Notes under the pieces: model-generated
Told to the model about the DNA's origin: nothing
Seen by the model: the letters and a program-made list of their open reading frames with translations, nothing else
The model's database searches: none
Shown here: positions 58,956-64,000 of the stretch, one piece after another
Layout of the letters: each line of letters starts with the position of its first letter
How positions within the stretch are numbered: position 1 is the first letter of the stretch
NCBI GenBank assembly: GCA_040081465.1
Contig: JBEBGL010000005.1
Coordinates: forward strand, 124,001-188,000
Direction of reading: 5' to 3'
Origin: UBA668 sp040081465
GTDB lineage: Bacteria; Actinomycetota; Acidimicrobiia; Acidimicrobiales; Ilumatobacteraceae
DNA length: 64,000 nucleotides
Made by a program: the position numbers and the translations under genes

Positions 58956-59845
58956 GATGCGGCTCCGATTCCGATAGCGCGGTTGACGGGTATAGCGATG
59001 GTTTCGCCGGCCGCTCGACGAGCGGCGGCTTCGACCGCACGGCGGGCCATGACACCAACGGTGTGTCGGCGATACGTGTCGCTGGCGCGAACGTCGCTGA
59101 TCGGGGTCGCTTGCTCACTCGATACTTGCGCGGCGACAGCCGCCGCATCGGCCACCGAGCGTCCGATCTGCCCGACGAATTCACCAGTGAAGATCTTCGG
59201 TGAGACGGCAGTCAGTCCAACTCGCAACGCCGCAATGGTTCCATCGTCGTTGAGGGCGACGAATGCTGCCGCGCCCACAACCGCGATCTCCATGGCGCGC
59301 CGGTACTCGAGGCGAACGTAGGCGCTGTTGCTGCGCGCGCCGGGTGCGGGAATGTGAACGGCAACACACAACTCGTCAGGCGCAGCGGAGGTCTTGCCTG
59401 GCGCAGTCCACAGTTCTTCGATTGGCACTCGACGCGAGCCGCGCACCGAACGTAACTCGACTTCGGCACGCATAACGGCGAGCGGTGCACCGGTATCCAT
59501 CGCCGGGCTCGCGTTCATGATGTTGCCGCCGAGCGTGCCGATGTGGCGTGTCGATGGCGAACCAACAAGAGCACTGCCATCGGCAAGTCCAGCGTAACTG
59601 GAACCGAGTAGCGGATGCATTTCAATGTCGTGGTGCGTGACCAGTGCGCCGATGCTGACGCCGTCGTTGGTTGTTACGACTGACTTAAGTTCATCGAGTC
59701 GATCGATGGCAACGAGATTTGTCGGCAGCGCTGCCTTTCCGTGCCGAGCGCCGACAACGAGGTCGGTGCCGCCAGCGATCGGGCGAGCGCCTGCAGCCAA
59801 AGCGGCCAACGCTTCGTCGACCGTTCGAGCAATGGTGAAGCTCAT
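58952..59845 (-). CDS. Molybdenum hydroxylase, FAD-binding medium subunit
   Basis: 297 residues from the ATG at 59845, which overlaps the large-subunit stop (ATGA). The FAD-binding motifs are RPIAGGTDLVVGARHG and the second loop TLGGNIMNASPAMD, as in CoxM/NdhF/HcrB-like proteins. It overlaps the small-subunit start by ATGA as well. Confidence 0.88.
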   Translation of the reverse strand: MSFTIARTVDEALAALAAGARPIAGGTDLVVGARHGKAALPTNLVAIDRLDELKSVVTTNDGVSIGALVTHHDIEMHPLLGSSYAGLADGSALVGSPSTRHIGTLGGNIMNASPAMDTGAPLAVMRAEVELRSVRGSRRVPIEELWTAPGKTSAAPDELCVAVHIPAPGARSNSAYVRLEYRRAMEIAVVGAAAFVALNDDGTIAALRVGLTAVSPKIFTGEFVGQIGRSVADAAAVAAQVSSEQATPISDVRASDTYRRHTVGVMARRAVEAAARRAAGETIAIPVNRAIGIGAAS

Positions 59846-62133
59846 GACTGCATCGCCCCCCAAACGCGCTCGGCTGTCATCGGCAAACGACGCACGGGTG
59901 AACCAACGAGCTTCGCGATGGCGTTACCAATAGCCGCCGCGGTGGCCACATTGGGTGCCTCCGCCAAACTCTTGGCGCCGTGGGGGCCTGCGTCGGGCGT
60001 GTAGATCTCGATGAACTGCACATCGATCGGCGGCGCGTCGGCGCAGGTTTGCAGCTTGTACTCAAGCAGTGCAGCGTTGCGTTGATTGCCCTGATCGTCG
60101 TACTGCGTGCCCTCCGTGAGCGCCTGACCGATACCCATCATCACGCCGCCCTCAACCTGACCCTGCGCGCCGACTTGGTTGATGATGGTGCCCGAGTCGT
60201 GAGCGGTACTCACGCGCAGAACACGAACCACACCGGTGTCGCGGTCGAGTCGTACACGCACGGCGTGGCAACTGAACTGCGGTGCGCGCCACGCGGTCAT
60301 GCCGATATCTCCCACGCAGGTCGAGCCCGTCGCAGTGGCGGCCGGAGGCGGCGGGCCTGACCCGTGTCCAATCAGCAACTCGCCACCGGCGGCGGTGGCT
60401 GCCAACTTGGTGATGGCAACGCCACGATCAGGGCTACCGGCGACGTGTGCCATTCCATCGGCAAGCACGATGTCGGCCGCCGCGGCTTCCAGCTTGTTTG
60501 CCGCGAGTTCGCGCAACTGATCGGCGATTTGCCCGGCGGCGGCGATGACGGCACGTCCGTTGTTGAACAACGTTTGCGAACCGGTCGCGCCCATGTCGTA
60601 CGGCGCGGCGCTCGTGTCTTGGTAGACCAGTTCGAAGTCCTCTGGCTGCATTCCCAATTCGTCGGCTGCAAGCTGGCGCAAGGTCATAACGGCACCAGTG
60701 CCACACTCTTGCGCGCCGGTGATGATTTGTCCGCTGCCATCTCCATCGAGCTTGATGTACGCGCCGGATGCAGAAGCGAAGGTCGGCCACCAACCGATCG
60801 CGACGCCTATTGCCTCGTCGTCGGGGAGTGGCTGGCCGTAGCCGGCGGCGGACGTTGCCGCGTCGATGCACTGCTGCACGCCGATCTCTCCATAGGTCTG
60901 CCCGCTTGGCCCCTCGACTCCGGTGTCGACCGCGTTGAGCTTGCGGAACGCGACTGGATCCATCCCGATCTTGTTTGCAACCTCGTCGATGTGCGACTCG
61001 AGCGCCCAACACGTTTGCGGTGCCGTTGGTGCGCGCACTGAGCCGGACGGCTGATGATTCGTATACGCCAGCGAAGCTTCGGCAAAAACATTCGGAATCT
61101 TGTAAGGCCCGAGCGCATGCATGGCAGCAAGCTGACTGAAGAACCCAGCGTCGGAGGTGTAGGCGCCGTTGTCAATCACCAGTCGTGCCTTGCGCGCGGT
61201 GATTGTGCCGTCGGCTTTCACACCGGTCTCGAAGTCGTACACAATTCCCTCGCGCCGCTTATCAGGAGCAAGGAACTCTTCGCGGCGACTGAACACGAGC
61301 TTCACTGGTCGCTTGGCAACGCGAGCCAGAGCGGCGATATGTGCCTCGTAGTGGAATCCGCACTTTCCACCAAACCCGCCTCCGAGGTGGGGAACGATGA
61401 TCCGCACGCGGTTGTTGGGCAGCTCGAGCGTCTCGCACACTCCCGCGCGAGCATCGAATGGAACCTGCGTGCTGGTCCAGATCGTGACCTTGTTGCCTTC
61501 CCACTGGGCGACGACAGCACGCGGCTCGATCGGTGCGGCATGACAGCCATCGGATTCGTAGTGGCTCTTGACGACAAAGTCGGCCTCGGCGAGCGCCTTG
61601 TCGACGTCGCCCCTTGCAATCGACGCGTACGAAGCGTCGTTGCCTTTGCGAACCATGACGCCGGGTGCGGTGTACGACGCCCAATCTTCGTGCACCAGCT
61701 GAGTGCCCGGCTCGAGTGCGGACACGACGTCGTTGACGACGGGGAGCGGCGAATACTCGAACACGATCGCGTCAACCGCGCGTTGCGCAGTGTCGGCGTC
61801 GACGGCGGCCACGGCGGCAACAATCTCACCCTCGAAGCGCACGACATCGCGCGCGAACAGCGTGCGGTCTTGCACCATCCCGCCGAAGCGCACGTCGGGG
61901 ACGTCGTCTGCAGTTAGCACGGCGAACACGCCCGGCATCGCTCGAGCCGCGGTTACGTCGAGCTTGGTGATGCGCGCGTGACTTACCTGCGCGTATCGAA
62001 ACTTCGCAGCCAGCGCGCCGGTCAGCGACATGTCGGCGGCGTAGCGGCCGCTTCCGGTGACTTTGTCGGGACCGTCGGCGCGAACGAATCTGCGGGCGGG
62101 CGTCTTCGACTGCTTCTTAATGGTGGCGGTCAT
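59842..62133 (-). CDS. Molybdenum hydroxylase, molybdopterin-binding large subunit
   Basis: 763 residues from the ATG at 62133 with AGAGGG just upstream; the longer open frame runs into the neighbouring esterase gene. Family motifs are GGGFGGKCGFHYEAH, SGSVRAPTAPQTCWALESH and the terminal RAPQFSCHAVRV. The AYxCSFR loop of form I CO dehydrogenase is absent, so a purine, aldehyde, nicotinate or aromatic-acyl-CoA type substrate is more likely. Gene order is large, medium, small along the minus strand. Confidence 0.87.
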   Translation of the reverse strand: MTATIKKQSKTPARRFVRADGPDKVTGSGRYAADMSLTGALAAKFRYAQVSHARITKLDVTAARAMPGVFAVLTADDVPDVRFGGMVQDRTLFARDVVRFEGEIVAAVAAVDADTAQRAVDAIVFEYSPLPVVNDVVSALEPGTQLVHEDWASYTAPGVMVRKGNDASYASIARGDVDKALAEADFVVKSHYESDGCHAAPIEPRAVVAQWEGNKVTIWTSTQVPFDARAGVCETLELPNNRVRIIVPHLGGGFGGKCGFHYEAHIAALARVAKRPVKLVFSRREEFLAPDKRREGIVYDFETGVKADGTITARKARLVIDNGAYTSDAGFFSQLAAMHALGPYKIPNVFAEASLAYTNHQPSGSVRAPTAPQTCWALESHIDEVANKIGMDPVAFRKLNAVDTGVEGPSGQTYGEIGVQQCIDAATSAAGYGQPLPDDEAIGVAIGWWPTFASASGAYIKLDGDGSGQIITGAQECGTGAVMTLRQLAADELGMQPEDFELVYQDTSAAPYDMGATGSQTLFNNGRAVIAAAGQIADQLRELAANKLEAAAADIVLADGMAHVAGSPDRGVAITKLAATAAGGELLIGHGSGPPPPAATATGSTCVGDIGMTAWRAPQFSCHAVRVRLDRDTGVVRVLRVSTAHDSGTIINQVGAQGQVEGGVMMGIGQALTEGTQYDDQGNQRNAALLEYKLQTCADAPPIDVQFIEIYTPDAGPHGAKSLAEAPNVATAAAIGNAIAKLVGSPVRRLPMTAERVWGAMQS

Positions 62134-62159
62134 GCCCTCTAATATTGCAGATCGCACCC

Positions 62160-62828
62160 TCAGCCAGCGATGTGTCGCAAGAACCGTGCGATTGACTCGA
62201 TCTCGGCGGCGCTGATGACGTGTTCGCGACCCTTGATGATCTCGAGTTCTGTGTCGGCGCCGGCATCCTGAAACGCAGCCGCTGTTGCCTCTGTCCGCGA
62301 CAACGGCACCCACTCGTCGTTCTCGCTGTTCGAGAAGTACGCGGGCATCCCTTCCAGCGTTCCAACCACCGGCGAGGCCGCTTCCGGCGGTCCGATTACG
62401 GATCCGGTCAGACAAAGCAACCCTGCTGGGATCTCCTTGCGATGGCGCGCAACGAATTCGGTCACTAGCGATGCGCCTTGCGAGAAGCCTGCCCACACGA
62501 TCGGTTGCGTCAATTCACGCTCGATGTCGGCCAGCACTTGCAGCGAATAGCCGAGCCAAGGTTCGTTGTCGGCGATCGGGGACATGAACCCTTCCGGGTA
62601 CCAACGATTGTCGTGCGCTGCCGGAAGTAGCCACGCGATGCCGCTAGTCGCTATGCCACGACTCGCGTGTTCCCGCGTGTGGTCGCCGTCCTCTAATGGC
62701 CTGATTAGGTTGTCGACGAGATATTGCGGAGAGTGACCGCGGCCATGGACCGCGACGACAACGAGTTTGGCGTCGGCTAGTTCGGCCCCGTGCAGAAGTC
62801 GACCCGCGGATGAATGCGGATTGCTCAT
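62160..62828 (-). CDS. Phospholipase/carboxylesterase family hydrolase (MhqD-like)
   Basis: 222 residues from the ATG at 62828. The alpha/beta-hydrolase motifs are VVVAVHGRGHSPQ, the nucleophile Ser in WAGFSQGASLV, the Asp in ENDEWVPLSR, and the His in GREHVISA. In Bacillus the hydroquinone-responsive MhqD belongs to this family and is made together with the ring-cleaving MhqO, which matches the upstream neighbour here. The exact ester is unknown. Confidence 0.82.
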   Translation of the reverse strand: MSNPHSSAGRLLHGAELADAKLVVVAVHGRGHSPQYLVDNLIRPLEDGDHTREHASRGIATSGIAWLLPAAHDNRWYPEGFMSPIADNEPWLGYSLQVLADIERELTQPIVWAGFSQGASLVTEFVARHRKEIPAGLLCLTGSVIGPPEAASPVVGTLEGMPAYFSNSENDEWVPLSRTEATAAAFQDAGADTELEIIKGREHVISAAEIESIARFLRHIAG

Positions 62829-62853
62829 CTGTCCTTCGCTGCTTGCCGTTCCG

Positions 62854-63810
62854 CTAATAGTTGAGCGGCTCCAGGTAGCTCTTGATCCAGTCGGCCTGAT
62901 GCAAGAACGGCGGTGGAATGCAGAAATCCTTGCCCAGGTTCTCGTACGACTCGTCGATGGTGAAGCCCTCTGGCTTGGAAACGGTTGCCTCGAACAGTGC
63001 GCCGCCCGGGGTGCGGACGTACACGGATTCGAAGTACCCGCGATCCTTGCGATCGGAGACGTCGGTGTAGCCGAGACCTTCGACATGCGCCTTCACGTCG
63101 GTCTGAATGTCGAGGCTGTCAACTGCGAAGGCCGCGTGGTGCACGGTGCCCTCGCCGAATGTCCACGTGCCGGCTGGCAGCTTGGAATCGACGTTGAAGT
63201 CGACGATTGCGCCAGTGCCACCCGCGCCGACTTCGTAGCGCATGGTGTCGCCGTCAGTCTTGGTCTTGCGACCATTCCACGCGGCTTCCATGAATTCCTG
63301 CGACGACTCGGCATCGCGAACAGTGACGGTGATTCCGTGCGTGCCGCGGATACCCATGTCGGCAGGTACGCCAGCGCCGGTCCATGGCTTGCGGTCGTCG
63401 TCGGCGATACCGACGAGGTTGTAATCGATGTTGCCGGGGTTAGTGAACGACAGCATCTTCTCGCCGAACTGCTCACGCTGCTTGTACTTGTAGCCAGCTG
63501 CCTTCAAGCGATCGCCCCAGAACCCGAGGCTTGACTGCGGCACCGAGAGACTTATCGAAGAAATCTGTCCGCTTCCCTTGCGACCCATGCGACCGCTTTG
63601 TCGCATCGGGAAGCTGGTGAGGATGGTGCTCTCGTCGCCCATGTCGTTGGCGTAGTAGAGGTGATAGATCGGCACAGTGCCGTCGTACAGAGCGGTCTTC
63701 TTCACGCTCTTCAGGCCCAGCAGCTGGGTGTGGAAGTCGTAGTCCTCCTGCGCGTTACCTGTGCACATCGTCAGGTGGTGGAAGTGCTTAATCGCCTTGT
63801 CTGGATCCAT
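62854..63810 (-). CDS. VOC-family ring-cleaving dioxygenase (PcpA/LinE/MhqO-like)
   Basis: 318 residues built from two vicinal-oxygen-chelate modules. The N-terminal IKHFHHLTMCTGNAQEDYDFHTQLLGLKSV, the central His of GTVHHAAFAV, and the Glu of PGGALFEAT provide the expected two His and one Glu metal site. The segment CTGNAQEDYDF is characteristic of ring-cleaving dioxygenases that act on (chloro)hydroquinones. This is unrelated in fold to the PnpD enzymes in the same window. It is coupled to the esterase gene 25 bases downstream. Confidence 0.83.
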   Translation of the reverse strand: MDPDKAIKHFHHLTMCTGNAQEDYDFHTQLLGLKSVKKTALYDGTVPIYHLYYANDMGDESTILTSFPMRQSGRMGRKGSGQISSISLSVPQSSLGFWGDRLKAAGYKYKQREQFGEKMLSFTNPGNIDYNLVGIADDDRKPWTGAGVPADMGIRGTHGITVTVRDAESSQEFMEAAWNGRKTKTDGDTMRYEVGAGGTGAIVDFNVDSKLPAGTWTFGEGTVHHAAFAVDSLDIQTDVKAHVEGLGYTDVSDRKDRGYFESVYVRTPGGALFEATVSKPEGFTIDESYENLGKDFCIPPPFLHQADWIKSYLEPLNY

Positions 63811-63879
63811 GATTGTCTCCCCGTTTGTGTGCTTGCGTTCCGGCCCGGAGATTAGTACGCACTTTGAGGGCTGTCAGCC

Positions 63880-64000
63880 TCAGCTCGTGAGACCGGCGAA
63901 GCCACTCGTCGAGCCCGGTGTAGCGCCGCCGCGCTTGTTCGTCCAGCGCACAAAAACCGCCGCCAAGGCGACGGCGAGCAGCGTGAACAACAGCATCACC
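63880..64000 (-). CDS. C-terminal fragment of a possible membrane protein, cut by window edge
   Basis: A frame open to base 64000 ends at a TGA at 63882-63880. It reads a hydrophobic stretch, MLLFTLLAVALAAVFVRW, and a short Gly/Ser-rich tail. It may be the end of a larger membrane protein. A start at 63996 would give a 38-residue peptide. Too little is visible to name it. Confidence 0.35.
   Translation of the reverse strand, partial: VMLLFTLLAVALAAVFVRWTNKRGGATPGSTSGFAGLTS

Noticed and set aside
59842..62133. Aerobic CO dehydrogenase (CoxL)
   Set aside because: The AYxCSFR active-site loop of form I CoxL is not present, and the CoxE-like VWA gene is 28 kb away with no CoxD.

Overview
The window is a gene-dense, moderately GC-rich actinobacterial chromosome segment. 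Support for this: GTG starts are common, ATGA and TGATG gene overlaps are frequent, an ECF sigma factor of the SigE type is paired with a membrane anti-sigma-like protein, IclR and TetR regulators are present, and a SAM riboswitch precedes metX. The catabolic content (acyl-CoA enzymes, SDRs, Liv-type transporter, aromatic ring cleavage, carnitine breakdown) would suit a heterotroph of the Acidimicrobiia type, but that placement is inference. No phage, IS element or CRISPR array was recognised.

Layout. 0-5.8 kb: truncated SURF1 gene, ECF sigma/anti-sigma pair, APH-fold kinase, DUF4262 protein, saccharopine-dehydrogenase-like oxidoreductase and a SET-domain protein. 5.9-9.9 kb: SAM riboswitch and metX, then two paralogous SGNH proteins bracketed by a second copy of the metX 3' end. 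10.7-11.7 kb: tRNA-Gly whose 3' end is repeated 0.8 kb downstream, with a PASTA-domain gene between. 11.8-17.5 kb: a HExxH/PKD surface protein, an adenosine deaminase and an RTX-repeat secreted protein. 17.7-26.5 kb (minus strand): a two-subunit B12 acyl-CoA mutase with isobutyryl-CoA mutase residues, linked to a complete Liv-type ABC importer, an SDR, a cupin and a cyclase-family hydrolase. 26.6-30.2 kb: SDR, IclR regulator, acetoacetyl-CoA synthetase. 30.2-31.5 kb: a VWA protein.

31.5-42.5 kb is a full hydroquinone/hydroxyquinol pathway. An IclR regulator is followed by a two-subunit hydroquinone 1,2-dioxygenase, a semialdehyde dehydrogenase, both subunits of 3-oxoadipate CoA-transferase, maleylacetate reductase and a beta-ketoadipyl-CoA thiolase. 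After these come a second, closely similar dioxygenase pair, a hydroxyquinol 1,2-dioxygenase and a dienelactone-hydrolase-family protein. The route takes hydroquinone through 4-hydroxymuconic semialdehyde, maleylacetate and 3-oxoadipate to succinyl-CoA and acetyl-CoA. A DosR-like box lies ahead of the second dioxygenase pair. At the right end (62.2-63.8 kb) an unrelated VOC-type ring-cleaving dioxygenase with an esterase recalls the MhqO/MhqD pair.

43.6-56.4 kb looks devoted to quaternary amines: a Rieske oxygenase with a Glu bridging residue, a class III aminotransferase, a PhyH-type oxygenase, CaiD, an ADP-forming acyl-CoA ligase, an acyl-CoA dehydrogenase, two L-carnitine-dehydrogenase/thioesterase fusions (one with a collapsed dehydrogenase half), a BKACE-family enzyme and a TetR regulator. 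Together they could take gamma-butyrobetaine or carnitine to glycine betaine plus acetoacetate, and acetoacetyl-CoA synthetase at 28-30 kb could activate the acetoacetate. 56.5-62.1 kb holds an SDR, a serine hydrolase and a three-subunit molybdenum hydroxylase. A palindromic intergenic element occurs twice, near 0.7 and 53.9 kb.
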